DNA of 64,000 bases, taken from assembly GCA_020635355.1 (NCBI GenBank), contig JACJZW010000002.1, positions 248,001 through 312,000 of the forward strand, written 5' to 3'. Positions 6,273 through 14,743 of the stretch are shown here, piece by piece. This DNA is from Flavobacteriales bacterium (GTDB lineage: Bacteria; Bacteroidota; Bacteroidia; NS11-12g; UBA9320). The stretch's first letter is position 1. Each line of letters begins with the position of its first letter. Position numbers and translations under genes: made by a program. The notes beneath the pieces are model-generated. The model searched no databases. It saw only the letters and a program-made list of their open reading frames with translations, and was not told the origin of the DNA.

Positions 6273-8783
6273 ATGGCTGATCAAAACCAATTTCGACATA
6301 TTAAAATTGAAGGCTATTCTCAAACTGATGAATATGTAAGCCCCAAAAGTAGCACCTCCCCTCCTATCAAAATTCAAAATAGAAGAGTTCATGGAAGTAA
6401 AATTCGAGAGCATATAAATCGAATAAAAGAACAGTTTGAATCTTTAAAAGAAGTAGATCTTCCTGACGGAATTGTTCGTGATGACGCTATTTATGTAGAG
6501 TTCATTTCTGACTACAATTTTGAACCAGCATTTGATAGTCTTAATAGTGATGCTGTAGCACCAAAGTTTCAACTTCTCAACATTAAAAAAGAAATTACCG
6601 AAGAAGGTTCCAGATACCGGGTAAATGTAATGCTAACGGAAGGAGGAATTAGTCATTTTTTGACTAAGGTAAATGAATACATTTCGGAAAACACAAAATA
6701 TAAAGGTGAAGAAACACAAACACCAAAAAACAACAGGTTAATAAGCAACATAGAATCTATTCAACTTGCAACTTTAGAAGCATTTTGGACTGAACCTAGC
6801 GAATATCCATTTCCAGAAGAAAATCAAGTTGTTTGGTGGGAGGTTTGGTTTAGAAAGAAAAAAGGAATTGAACCATCTTCCGAATATGATAAAATCGCAT
6901 CTCAGCTAGAATTAGTTAATGCCCAAATATCAGAACAAGCATTAATTTTCCCTGAACATTTCATTAAATTGGTAAAAGCTTCTCCTCGCCAACTTTCGGA
7001 ATCACTTTTCTTACTGGACAATCTTGCAGAGCTAAGAAAGCCAAAAGAAACTGCTGATTTCTTTACGAATCTCAACATGGTAGAAAGAGAAGATGCCGTG
7101 AATGAGCTTCAATCCAGAATTGTGAATAATACGGATGAAAATAGTATTGCTATATGTATATTAGATTCAGGTGTACAAAATCAACATCCGCTTTTATCTG
7201 ATTTTATTCCAGATAACAATTTATTCAGCTACAAGCCAGAAGCTTGGGGCACACATGACGGATGGCCAAGAGGTGGACATGGAACTGGGATGGCTGGACT
7301 TTCATTATACGGTGACCTCACAACGGTAATGTCTGTAACAGGTAATATTCAAATTTTCCATCAATTAGAATCTGTAAAGCTAATTAACAATCGTGACCCT
7401 CATGATCCTGAATTATATGGCGCGGTTACTTTGGAGGCAATCAGCACACCGATTGTTTCTGCTCCATTTCGTCCAAGAATATATTGTATGGCTGTTACAG
7501 ATAAAGATCAAGCATATTATGGTCGTCCCTCATCTTGGTCTGCTTCACTGGATAAAATAACTTTTGGTAATGAAGAGGAAAATTTAGAAAAACAAATCTT
7601 TTTTGTTTCTGGCGGAAACGTTTTCATTGAAACTCCTGATGAGTTTCCAGATAAAAATGTCAATGAATCTGTTCATGATCCAGCCCAAGCTTTTAATGCA
7701 ATTACAGTAGGAGCATATACCGAAATGGATTCTATTGATTATGAAGAATTTCCAGATTCGGAGTTGCTTGCAGAACGAGGGGGAATGTCACCAGCAAATT
7801 CTACCTCAATAATTTGGGAAAATGATTGGGCTATTAAGCCTGATTTCGTGATGGAAGGAGGTAATTTACTCAACCAGAGAGGTGATATAGTTACTCCTGA
7901 TTCACTACAACTTTTGACAACCCACAAAGATTATAGAACAACATTATTACAAACATTTGGAGACACTAGTGCAGCAACTGCATTAGCTTCTCTTTTCGCA
8001 GTTCAGTTAAAAAATGAATATCCTGATTTATGGCCAGAAACGATTAGAGGCCTAATGGTACATTCTTCCGATTGGACACAAACCATGTTAAGAGGCAGGA
8101 ATATCCATGATATTAATTCGTTCAGTGCGGAAGAAAAAAGAAACTTATTACGATCTTTTGGCTATGGTGTTCCAAGCCTAAAAAAAGCACTTTATAGTGC
8201 AAAAAACACATTAACATTAATTGCTGAAAAAGAAATAATTCCCTTTAGGAAAGATGGCAACATCAAATTTAATGACATCCATTATTTTGAACTTCCATGG
8301 CCTGTTGAAGTCCTACAAGGAGTTCTTAGCGAAACAGACGTGAAATTGAATATTACTCTGTCTTATTTTATAGAACCAAATCCTGGAAGTCGAAAATATA
8401 GTAACAAGTTTAGCTATCAATCTCATGGTCTACGTTTCAATGTGATAAAGCCTAATGAAGATGCTGAAACATTTCACAAAAGAGTTAACAAAAACACACG
8501 TAAAGAAGGAGAAAGTGGATTTTCTGGGGAAAGTTGGATAATTGGATCAAGACATAGGGACAAAGGATCGATCCACCGTGATTTTTGGATTGGGTCTGGA
8601 GCAGATTTAGCTACAAGAAATCAGATAGCTGTATATCCAGTTTCAGGTTGGTATCGAATGAGGAAAAAACTTGAAATGTATGATTCTACTGTTAGATACA
8701 GTTTAATTGTTACAATTGAAGCACCAGAAATTGATGTAGATATCTATACTCCTATTAGAGCATTAATTCCAATTGAAGTGTAG
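6273..8783 (+). CDS. ietS: Subtilisin-like S8 serine protease of an IetAS-like system (IetS-like)
   Basis: An 836-residue S8 family peptidase with no signal peptide, so cytoplasmic. Residues 1-290 form an N-terminal region beginning FRHIKIEGYSQ, typical of the ATPase-linked subtilases. The catalytic domain follows with Asp298 (ILDSGV), His336 (GGHGTG), oxyanion Asn449 (SGGN) and Ser566 (GDTSAAT, in place of GTSMA). A beta-rich C-terminal region covers about 640-836. All catalytic residues are present, and the length fits the family. It is coupled to the AAA+ gene by a 6-nt gap. Composition is AT-rich relative to the flanks, suggesting acquisition. The presumed role is ATPase-controlled proteolysis triggered by infection; the trigger and substrates are unknown. 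Confidence 0.86.
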   Translation: MADQNQFRHIKIEGYSQTDEYVSPKSSTSPPIKIQNRRVHGSKIREHINRIKEQFESLKEVDLPDGIVRDDAIYVEFISDYNFEPAFDSLNSDAVAPKFQLLNIKKEITEEGSRYRVNVMLTEGGISHFLTKVNEYISENTKYKGEETQTPKNNRLISNIESIQLATLEAFWTEPSEYPFPEENQVVWWEVWFRKKKGIEPSSEYDKIASQLELVNAQISEQALIFPEHFIKLVKASPRQLSESLFLLDNLAELRKPKETADFFTNLNMVEREDAVNELQSRIVNNTDENSIAICILDSGVQNQHPLLSDFIPDNNLFSYKPEAWGTHDGWPRGGHGTGMAGLSLYGDLTTVMSVTGNIQIFHQLESVKLINNRDPHDPELYGAVTLEAISTPIVSAPFRPRIYCMAVTDKDQAYYGRPSSWSASLDKITFGNEEENLEKQIFFVSGGNVFIETPDEFPDKNVNESVHDPAQAFNAITVGAYTEMDSIDYEEFPDSELLAERGGMSPANSTSIIWENDWAIKPDFVMEGGNLLNQRGDIVTPDSLQLLTTHKDYRTTLLQTFGDTSAATALASLFAVQLKNEYPDLWPETIRGLMVHSSDWTQTMLRGRNIHDINSFSAEEKRNLLRSFGYGVPSLKKALYSAKNTLTLIAEKEIIPFRKDGNIKFNDIHYFELPWPVEVLQGVLSETDVKLNITLSYFIEPNPGSRKYSNKFSYQSHGLRFNVIKPNEDAETFHKRVNKNTRKEGESGFSGESWIIGSRHRDKGSIHRDFWIGSGADLATRNQIAVYPVSGWYRMRKKLEMYDSTVRYSLIVTIEAPEIDVDIYTPIRALIPIEV

Positions 8784-8790
8784 ATGATCC

Positions 8791-8948
8791 CAACGCTATA
8801 TACACATTGCCATCCTCGTACCTGCTGTGGCAAAGTCCAAAGCCAACGCTGAAAACGAAATGAAAATAAAAAACGGCATACAATAATGTGTATAGTGCAT
8901 AGCACCCTTTGGGATGCTACGACACCATACACGAGACCGTTAGTACGA
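8791..8948. repeat. Nested palindromic element at the right border of the island
   Basis: Two nested inverted repeats lie 7 nt after the protease stop. The outer pair is CGCTATATACACATTG (8794-8809) with CAATAATGTGTATAGTG (8881-8897). The inner pair is GTGTATAGTG...CACCC (8888-8907) with GGG...CACCATACAC (8911-8932), closing on a TTT loop with several unpaired bases. The ends carry AACG (8792-8795) and CGTTA (8938-8942). The fold with extrahelical bases and end boxes recalls integron attC sites, but no integrase is in the window. It could also act as a transcription stop. No gene lies between 8784 and 9011. Confidence 0.5.
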
Positions 8949-9011
8949 TCTTTTTACCTTACTGTATCTCGGAATTAATAGAGTAATTCATTAACATTAA
9001 CCTCCCAAACC

Positions 9012-9500
9012 ATGAACAGAACCCTCCTAACCGTCTTCATCCTTCTATTCTGTACATCATTGAGCTTTGGCCATTCAGACACCCTAACCATCTCACTTAA
9101 CGACACCACTCAACTCACGCTGATCCAAGAAACATTTAAGCCTAGTGAGCACACCATTGTGTTTTGGGACTCCACCCAGCAAGCCGTTACGTCCATTGAT
9201 CAAAAACCGGTCTTCGGAACGGATGCTACGATGCCGGTAACGGAGTTAACGTTCGCGGAGTTGAAGGTAAACGGGCAAGCGATTGGATTGGAAACAACCG
9301 GAATGTATGATGCCTGGAAGAAAGGGGATACGTCCGTTGCGTATTCTGTTCAAAAGGTTTTGGGGAATCCACTGATGATCAGATGCCTGTTTTCCTATGG
9401 AGCCGGAACGTATTTGGTGGAATGGACTATTATCGAGGATAAATCGTACAGAACCTTGATCACCTCGGATATGAGGATTTTGGATTCAATGGACTTTTAG
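9012..9500 (+). CDS. Hypothetical exported protein
   Basis: A 162-residue protein with a clear signal peptide (MNRTLLTVFILLFCTSLSFG, cleavage near residue 20) and no lipobox, so periplasmic or secreted. The mature part is predicted beta-rich (alternating hydrophobic strands, for example LTISLNDTTQLTLIQ). No family was recognised. It is the first gene of normal backbone composition after the AT-rich island and has no obvious operon partner. The convergent acyltransferase gene ends 69 nt downstream. Confidence 0.72.
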   Translation: MNRTLLTVFILLFCTSLSFGHSDTLTISLNDTTQLTLIQETFKPSEHTIVFWDSTQQAVTSIDQKPVFGTDATMPVTELTFAELKVNGQAIGLETTGMYDAWKKGDTSVAYSVQKVLGNPLMIRCLFSYGAGTYLVEWTIIEDKSYRTLITSDMRILDSMDF

Positions 9501-9526
9501 AAATCACCCGTTGCATATGGATAAAT

Positions 9527-9547
9527 CGCTAACCGCTAACCGCTAAC
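9527..9547. repeat. Three tandem copies of a 7-mer
   Basis: CGCTAAC occurs three times exactly in tandem (9527-9533, 9534-9540, 9541-9547) in the 68-nt spacer between two convergent genes. Confidence 0.8.
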
Positions 9548-9568
9548 CGGGCGTCCTGAATTTAACGG

Positions 9569-10123
9569 TCAGGATTTCTCCAAAATCTTCAACTGTCCCA
9601 CATCATTCACTACCAGGCAATTGGATGGGATGGTACCCTTGATGGTGCATCCGGCCCCAATGGTAACATTGTCGCCAATGGACGTGCCGGCCACAATGGT
9701 GCAGTTGGCGCCAATCCAAACGTGGTTGCCAATCACTACGCCTCGGGTGTCGGTGGTTTGGCCGTGATTGGCATGGGCGTGGTTGGTGGTGGTGATCACC
9801 ACATTGGGCCCCAGCAAGACGTGATTGCCCAGTTTGAGTCCGCCGGACGCATTGATGTACTGCCCCGGATTGTCGCCCGGCTCCGTACAGTCGCCCTTCT
9901 CAATCAATTCCCAGGATATCACCTTCGAGCGGAAATCTACCGGCCACGGTACGCGACCGTTGATGCGCAGAATTTTTTGCGGAATAAAGAACAGCTTCAG
10001 GACCTGGTAAAAGGCCATGTAGTTCTCGCTGGATGTGCGGTACTGCGGCCACAGCCACAAGACGAACCGGCGAGTGATGCCGTTGTCTATCCTCAGCAGT
10101 ATGTTCTTGATGATTCGCCTCAC
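9569..10123 (-). CDS. Left-handed beta-helix acyltransferase (hexapeptide repeat)
   Basis: A 184-residue O-acetyl/acyl transferase. Hexapeptide repeats run from about residue 85 to 175 (LKLGNHVLLGPNVVI; VVIGNHVWIGANCTIVAG; IGDNVTIGAGCTIKG). The catalytic His region TTTNHAHAN is characteristic of the maltose/NodL-type family. The flippase gene upstream overlaps it by 4 nt (ATGA), so the two are translationally coupled. The pair probably modifies and exports a surface glycan; the exact substrate cannot be told. Confidence 0.83.
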   Translation of the reverse strand: MRRIIKNILLRIDNGITRRFVLWLWPQYRTSSENYMAFYQVLKLFFIPQKILRINGRVPWPVDFRSKVISWELIEKGDCTEPGDNPGQYINASGGLKLGNHVLLGPNVVITTTNHAHANHGQTTDTRGVVIGNHVWIGANCTIVAGTSIGDNVTIGAGCTIKGTIPSNCLVVNDVGQLKILEKS

Positions 10124-11448
10124 GAAACGAGGTATTTAATCCCCAGGTTCAGCAAAGTTAATCCACCCACCACCAATATTCCCTTTAGCACCTGCATCAG
10201 GATGCGTTGTTCCAATAACCGGAAGCAATCGTACAGCATGGCCAGTCGGGTGAGTATGCCCACAAAGGCATGGGCGGTCAAGGCAAGAATGAGGCTGTCG
10301 GTGAGCCGCAGCACCACGTACATTGCTCCAATGGTGACAACGGTGAAGATGGCGGTGAACCACAATTGTCGGTGTAACTTATCAAACACCTCAAACGCCG
10401 CCGAAAACGGACCGGTGAAGTACATCACGAAGTAGAACAACACAGTAACCTGGGCAATGGTGCCGGAGAGTTGCCAGTCTTTTCCGAGGATAAACGGCAC
10501 AATGGTATCGCCCCAAATCATGAGCAGGGTAACCGGTACAACGGCCAGCCAAAACAGGAACTTGAGCAGGTCCATGGAGAGTTTGTCGCGCTCGGTGATG
10601 TCGTTTTTCAATCGGGCCAGTCGTTCAAAATAGACCTGGCCCACGGCATGGCCCACAGCACTCATGGGAATGAAGGCCAGCTTGGTGGCATTGCCATAAT
10701 AGCCGGTAGTGCTCTCATCAAAGAAGTGGGCAATCAGGAAGACCGGTAGGTAGGTTCCCACAATATTGATCAACGCAGAGGGCGTGGCTAACAGGGGAAA
10801 GGATTTATAACGCTTGGCGACGTCCTTGATAACAGACCAATCCACCCGGATGGATCGCAATGATTTCAGCGGGACCAACACCAGCAACTGCAACACATGG
10901 CCTATGACCTGGCCAATGACCAGTCCGTTGCCCTTCACCATACCTTGAAACGGATGCAGCAACTTATACGCGGATCCACTGGCCATGCCCCACACCCGGT
11001 TGGAGGCCAGTTTTTTGTATTTTCTGGATCGGTTTAGCCACATAACCATGATCTCCGTGCAACCTGCCGCCGCAATGGCAATGGGTAGCCACATCAACCA
11101 GGGGAAGGAGTCATCGGTATTGAACAGGTGATAGAGCTGATCGCCAAAGAGGCCAATGATGACCGTAAATAGTACCACCCAAATGAGTGTGGTTCCAATG
11201 GATAAAAACGCCAGGTGTTTGGCGCGGTGATGATCGTCCTCCACCACAATGGCCTGATCATACCGCAATCCGGTAAAGGCAATGCAAATGGAAACCACCG
11301 AGGCAAAAACGGTGAATACCCCATGCTCGGCCGGAGAATAGATCCGCGCCAGAATGGGAATGATCAAAAATGAAATCAACTGAGCAATCCCCGTACTGCT
11401 AAAAAGCAACGATGAATTTTTTAGGAAATCGCTTTTGAGGAAATTCAC
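10120..11448 (-). CDS. Wzx-like oligosaccharide flippase / polysaccharide exporter
   Basis: A 442-residue polytopic inner-membrane protein with about 12-14 predicted helices, from the polysaccharide transporter/MOP superfamily. The opening ISFLIIPILARIYSPAEHGVFTVF is the family signature, as is the charged loop RYDQAIVVEDDHHRA. Such proteins move lipid-linked oligosaccharides to the periplasmic face. It overlaps the acyltransferase by 4 nt. There are no glycosyltransferases in the window, so this is a small detached glycan locus. A GATCTTTG stretch in the repeat-rich spacer just upstream resembles, but does not fully match, a -7 box. Confidence 0.87.
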   Translation of the reverse strand: MNFLKSDFLKNSSLLFSSTGIAQLISFLIIPILARIYSPAEHGVFTVFASVVSICIAFTGLRYDQAIVVEDDHHRAKHLAFLSIGTTLIWVVLFTVIIGLFGDQLYHLFNTDDSFPWLMWLPIAIAAAGCTEIMVMWLNRSRKYKKLASNRVWGMASGSAYKLLHPFQGMVKGNGLVIGQVIGHVLQLLVLVPLKSLRSIRVDWSVIKDVAKRYKSFPLLATPSALINIVGTYLPVFLIAHFFDESTTGYYGNATKLAFIPMSAVGHAVGQVYFERLARLKNDITERDKLSMDLLKFLFWLAVVPVTLLMIWGDTIVPFILGKDWQLSGTIAQVTVLFYFVMYFTGPFSAAFEVFDKLHRQLWFTAIFTVVTIGAMYVVLRLTDSLILALTAHAFVGILTRLAMLYDCFRLLEQRILMQVLKGILVVGGLTLLNLGIKYLVS

Positions 11449-11454
11449 TTCGCA

Positions 11455-11640
11455 AAGATCAGAGATCAGAGATCAAAGATCAAAATTTTACCAAATGGAT
11501 GGGGAATGAGGGACGCCTTCGGCAGTTTAGAGTTTAGAGATTAGAGTTTTGAGTAGTTCTTGGATTTTGCTCTTTGCACTTTGATCTTCAACAAAGTCTT
11601 GGCGATTCCATTGCGTCCTTAGCGACATTGCGGTTTAAAT
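11455..11640. repeat. Low-complexity intergenic repeat region, copy B (inverted relative to copy A)
   Basis: Starts with GATCAGAGATCAGAGATCAAAG words. Read on the minus strand, 11640-11500 follows the same order of blocks as 3485-3630: AACCGC..., ...CGCCAAG..., GATCAAAG..., AAAATCCAAGAAC, CTCTAATCTC/AAACTCTAAACT and GGCGTCCCTCATTCCCCATCC. It is noncoding, with clear but diverged identity. Confidence 0.75.
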
Positions 11641-11660
11641 TCTAACATGATTGCGAATAC

Positions 11661-11778
11661 CCGTTTACCCTGACTGAGCACAGCGAACGTCACGGGCTAA
11701 CTGTTTACCCTGACCGAGTGAAACGAGCGTCACGGGCTAACTGCTCACCCAAGCTGAGCGCAGCAAACAACAGCCCAG
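11661..11778. repeat. 40-bp palindromic tandem repeat, three units
   Basis: Units at 11661-11700 and 11701-11740 are close copies (GTTTACCCTGAC...GTCACGGGCTAA). A third, degenerate unit occupies 11741-11778. Each of the first two units can fold through CCCTGAC...GTCACGGG around a GAGC/GAAC or GAGTGAAACGAG loop. It is REP-like. Short ORFs running through it on the plus strand are antisense shadows. Confidence 0.75.
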
Positions 11779-11806
11779 ATTCGGAATTTTGCTCTTTGCT
11801 CTTTGC

Positions 11807-12193
11807 TCAGGAAATAAGCCGCATGAGCGTTTTCCGCTCCTGGAAGGCCACAATAGCACAACACACAAACGTCACCACTGCGAGGATAAAAAGCTGTCCG
11901 CCATCATGCTGCACCTCGATGCCCAATTTGGTGAGGTGAAAGAAAATCGCTCCGCCAATCACGCCCATGCCCACCACGGCACCATACACCGATTTACTGG
12001 GAATTACCAGTAGCACAGCCGCAATCAATTCCGTGATACCGGAGCCATACCGTCCCCAGGGTTCCATGCCAACGGTTTCAAAAATGTAGATACTCTCCGG
12101 TGCACCTGTGAATTTGAACCACAGGGTTTGAACCATGATAATGGCCGGAATGAACCGAAGGGTCCAGTGCAAAATTTGTTTGAGTTGATTCAT
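11807..12193 (-). CDS. DoxX-like membrane protein
   Basis: A 128-residue inner-membrane protein with four predicted helices (about 10-30, 48-68, 72-92, 100-120). The pattern RFIPAIIMVQTLWFKFTGAPES, a Gly/Ser-rich second helix and EL.AAVLL resembles DoxX/DoxX-like proteins, which are small quinone-related or respiratory accessory proteins of varied roles. It directly follows the VOC lipoprotein gene (stop and start adjacent), so it ends a three-gene minus-strand operon with the TPR gene. The specific function is unknown. Confidence 0.68.
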   Translation of the reverse strand: MNQLKQILHWTLRFIPAIIMVQTLWFKFTGAPESIYIFETVGMEPWGRYGSGITELIAAVLLVIPSKSVYGAVVGMGVIGGAIFFHLTKLGIEVQHDGGQLFILAVVTFVCCAIVAFQERKTLMRLIS

Positions 12194-12748
12194 TTACTTC
12201 GTCGTTTTGCCTTCATACAGCGCCGTGAACGTTGAATCGGCCGGTTGCCACAATTCAATCTTGACACTGTCGGGATCCAGAATGTGCACAAACTTGCCGT
12301 ATTCATAGGTCTCAATGGTGTCCAGAACCGTCACGCCGTTTTGCTGAAGTTCACTCACTAGTCGTTCCAAATCCCCAACCCTGAAATTAATCATGAAATC
12401 TTTTGACGAAGGCTCAAAGTAGGTGGTTTTGGTACCAAACGGACTCCACTGCAAATAGGCCTTTTGCTCCGGGTTCCGACCTTCCCGATATTCAAATAAG
12501 CTTCCGTATTCATTGATGGATAAGCCCAGGTGCTCCGCATACCAATTCCGACTCTGCTGCGGATCGTTGGATTTAAAGAAGATGCCTCCCACGCCGGTGA
12601 CCTTGTAGGAATCGGTTACGTAAATGGTGTCATGCTGCACCACCGGTTCAGTGGTTGGTTGAGTGGAGGACGTACATCCCCAGTTGGAGATCAGGATAAG
12701 GGTCAATAATCCATTAATGATCCTCAGGTGTTTCGGAAAGGCTTTCAT
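12194..12748 (-). CDS. VOC (glyoxalase/bleomycin-resistance fold) lipoprotein-like protein
   Basis: 184 residues. A hydrophobic N-terminus ends in LISNWGC, which looks like a weak lipobox, followed by a Thr/Pro linker. From about residue 50 a single VOC module follows: VGGIFFKSNDPQQSRNWYAEHLGL, then FEPSSKDFMINFRVGDLERL and ILDPDSVKIELWQP. VOC proteins often bind a metal and small substrates; the exact reaction is unknown. An exported VOC protein is uncommon. Its start overlaps the end of the TPR gene by 35 nt and its stop abuts the DoxX gene. Confidence 0.78.
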   Translation of the reverse strand: MKAFPKHLRIINGLLTLILISNWGCTSSTQPTTEPVVQHDTIYVTDSYKVTGVGGIFFKSNDPQQSRNWYAEHLGLSINEYGSLFEYREGRNPEQKAYLQWSPFGTKTTYFEPSSKDFMINFRVGDLERLVSELQQNGVTVLDTIETYEYGKFVHILDPDSVKIELWQPADSTFTALYEGKTTK

Positions 12749-13790
12749 GTTTGAGTTCTTCGATTCGGGCTTGTGCCGATCTCACCTGCGGTGAATCCGG
12801 AAATTCGCGGACAAAAGCTTCGTATTCGGTGAGTTGATCGGCGGTTTGAACTTCGCTCCAACGTGTGTCATGCATCAACCGATTGGCTTCCGCAGTGTGA
12901 TCGTCTTTGGGGTATTCCCGCAAATACCATCGGTAATACGCCGATTCATGCACCTGACGTACCTGCTTCCATTGCAGTTCGCGGATGGCGCTATCGGCTG
13001 ATTGCTGGTAGATCGAATTCGGATAATGGGTCTTGAACTCCCGGTATCGTTCCACATCGTTTCCCTTCACACAATATGCCCAGCGCACATCCCGGATGTG
13101 ATCCATCACGGCTGCGCGGTATTCGGTCTTGGGATAATCCTCCAGAAATTGCTCGTAATCGCGTACGGTATTACGCCGCACGGCGCGTTCGTATTTGAGG
13201 GTTTCCATGGCCCGATAGGCTTCACCCACCTGATCGGCATCCGGATATTTTTCAATGAACTGATCGTACAGGAGCAACTTATCAGCCTTCTTAGCCTTCT
13301 GAAATTCCATTTCGTGCAACTGCGTTTGAGCCTTCTCCACCAGCTCATCGTGCTCGCTGAATCGCTTGATGAAATTCTCGATACCGGTTACCGAGTGGCG
13401 GTCGATCTCCCGCTGAAGTATCGCACCGGCATATTGTTCTTTCCGGGAACGGATGGTATCCTCACACGCTTCAAAGCTCTTGCACACCACCGCATCGATT
13501 TTTTCATCGTACGTCGTGGGGTAGTAAAAGATGCTCATCATGATCTTATAGGCCGAGTCGGGGTTGTACCATGGCGATTCCGGATCGCCATACACCCGCG
13601 CTGTCATCATCTTATACGCATTGTCTTCCGCGTTGTTATTCTTGGTCAAATAGAGCTTGAGTTCTTCACGGGCTTCCTGATAGTTGAATTGAAAGATCGC
13701 CCGCTCGGCACGTTCCAATATGCGCCGTTGAGCCGATGAAAACTCGGGGAAGATCAAGAGAAAAAGAAGGCAGGCGAGGAGGCGGTTCAT
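12714..13790 (-). CDS. TPR-like exported hypothetical protein
   Basis: 358 residues. Signal peptide MNRLLACLLFLLIFPEFSSA is cleaved near residue 20. A TTG nine bases upstream is possible but the ATG at 13790 starts the signal peptide cleanly. The mature protein is helical, with about six 35-residue repeats carrying Y..F...YP.S......A (YDQFIEKYPDADQ; YEQFLEDYPKTEY; YREFKTHYPNSIY; YRWYLREYPKDDH; YEAFVREFPDSPQ), as in tetratricopeptide or BamD-like repeats. This suggests a periplasmic protein-protein scaffold. It leads an operon with VOC and DoxX genes and has a TAACTTTG box upstream. Confidence 0.72.
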   Translation of the reverse strand: MNRLLACLLFLLIFPEFSSAQRRILERAERAIFQFNYQEAREELKLYLTKNNNAEDNAYKMMTARVYGDPESPWYNPDSAYKIMMSIFYYPTTYDEKIDAVVCKSFEACEDTIRSRKEQYAGAILQREIDRHSVTGIENFIKRFSEHDELVEKAQTQLHEMEFQKAKKADKLLLYDQFIEKYPDADQVGEAYRAMETLKYERAVRRNTVRDYEQFLEDYPKTEYRAAVMDHIRDVRWAYCVKGNDVERYREFKTHYPNSIYQQSADSAIRELQWKQVRQVHESAYYRWYLREYPKDDHTAEANRLMHDTRWSEVQTADQLTEYEAFVREFPDSPQVRSAQARIEELKHESLSETPEDH

Positions 13791-13810
13791 CAATTCCAAT
13801 TATACTAATT

Positions 13811-13818
13811 CAAAGTTA
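13811..13818 (-). promoter_or_regulatory. -7 box of the TPR-VOC-DoxX operon
   Basis: TAACTTTG on the minus strand (TAnnTTTG consensus) lies 20 nt upstream of the ATG at 13790. Confidence 0.6.
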
Positions 13819-13935
13819 CATCGTCATTAATGCCGCATCGGTTAAAATTGTGAACGGTGAATTCAAAACGTCAGTTTTTATTCAAAGGTCGTCATGAATC
13901 GGCCCGCGCACCGACCCATTACCTAAATTGCTCAC

Positions 13936-14739
13936 ATGAATCGATTGGTAGCGTTTACGGCCTTGGTATTGATGGCGTTTTCATCCTGTAAGGACGATGC
14001 GCAAACACAGGAGCCAGTAGCCGAATCATCTCAACCGGAGGTGTCCATAGACAAGCAATACCGACCCTTGCTCCATCTGTTTACGTCCACCAATTGCGGC
14101 GGATGTGGTCGGTTTGGTATTCCGGTTTTTTCAACGGTTGCAGAAGAAATGGGGGATTCCATCCTGGCGCTTCCCACGCACTTTAAATACGAGGATCCAT
14201 ACATCAATGAGACCTCACTGGCCATTGAAAAGGCCATTGTTCAATCCTATCATTCCCCGCAGATTTGGGTGAATGAAAAGGAAATCACCTATACCATCCT
14301 TCCCTATTCGTTGGCCAATGCTCAGGCAAAAACGAAGGAATTACTTCGGGAACAGCTCAGTAAGGAGCCGGAGGCCTATGTAGGATTGGAGTATAAATTT
14401 AAGTCCAACGGACGGTATGAGGTGCGGTATGCCGTTGAACGCAATGCGGCCACCAAGCAACGACTGTTGGTGGAGGTATACGCCATGGAAGACGGGCTCA
14501 TTGCCAGTCAGGCTGGCGCCGATCCCTATGTGGCTACCCATTATCGCGTGAATCGGGGCGGTTACTATGGGAAGATGGGAACAGTGATTCCGGCTGAAGT
14601 AGGCGGAATTACGCGGAAAACCATCGAGGTGGTACCGTGCTGGAATTGCTCCGCCACCGATTTGTATTTCTACATCGTGGTGTGGCGGGAACTATCCGGC
14701 GGTCGGTATGAATACGTCAACGGTAAGGTTGTGAAGTAG
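13936..14739 (+). CDS. Thioredoxin-like lipoprotein (Omp28-related)
   Basis: 267 residues. The lipoprotein signal peptide ends in AFSSC (Cys18). A thioredoxin-like fold starts near residue 45 with LLHLFTSTNCGGCGRFG, whose CGGC (Cys54-Cys57) takes the CxxC position, and there is a PQIWVN segment like the cis-Pro loop. A beta-rich C-terminal part includes PCWNCSATDLYFYIVV. This matches Bacteroidota Omp28-related proteins, lipid-anchored thiol/disulfide-type proteins of unknown substrate. It converges on the next lipoprotein gene with a 4-nt gap. Confidence 0.75.
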   Translation: MNRLVAFTALVLMAFSSCKDDAQTQEPVAESSQPEVSIDKQYRPLLHLFTSTNCGGCGRFGIPVFSTVAEEMGDSILALPTHFKYEDPYINETSLAIEKAIVQSYHSPQIWVNEKEITYTILPYSLANAQAKTKELLREQLSKEPEAYVGLEYKFKSNGRYEVRYAVERNAATKQRLLVEVYAMEDGLIASQAGADPYVATHYRVNRGGYYGKMGTVIPAEVGGITRKTIEVVPCWNCSATDLYFYIVVWRELSGGRYEYVNGKVVK

Positions 14740-14743
14740 GGGG

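Noticed and set aside
4570..8950. A true integron with cassettes
   Set aside because: No integrase gene or array is present; only two partly similar elements, so only a cassette-like border is claimed.
4500..8950. Prophage or insertion sequence origin of the AT-rich island
   Set aside because: No phage structural gene, integrase or transposase and no target-site duplication was seen.
9722..10435. 237-codon plus-strand ORF across the acyltransferase/flippase junction
   Set aside because: Antisense to two convincing genes, with no recognisable motif and a Gly/Val/His-rich shadow composition.
11718..12013. Two short plus-strand ORFs over the 40-bp array and the DoxX gene
   Set aside because: They read through repeats and antisense to a membrane protein gene.
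13002..13739. 245-codon plus-strand ORF antisense to the TPR protein
   Set aside because: The minus-strand product has a signal peptide and regular TPR-like repeats; the antisense product has neither.
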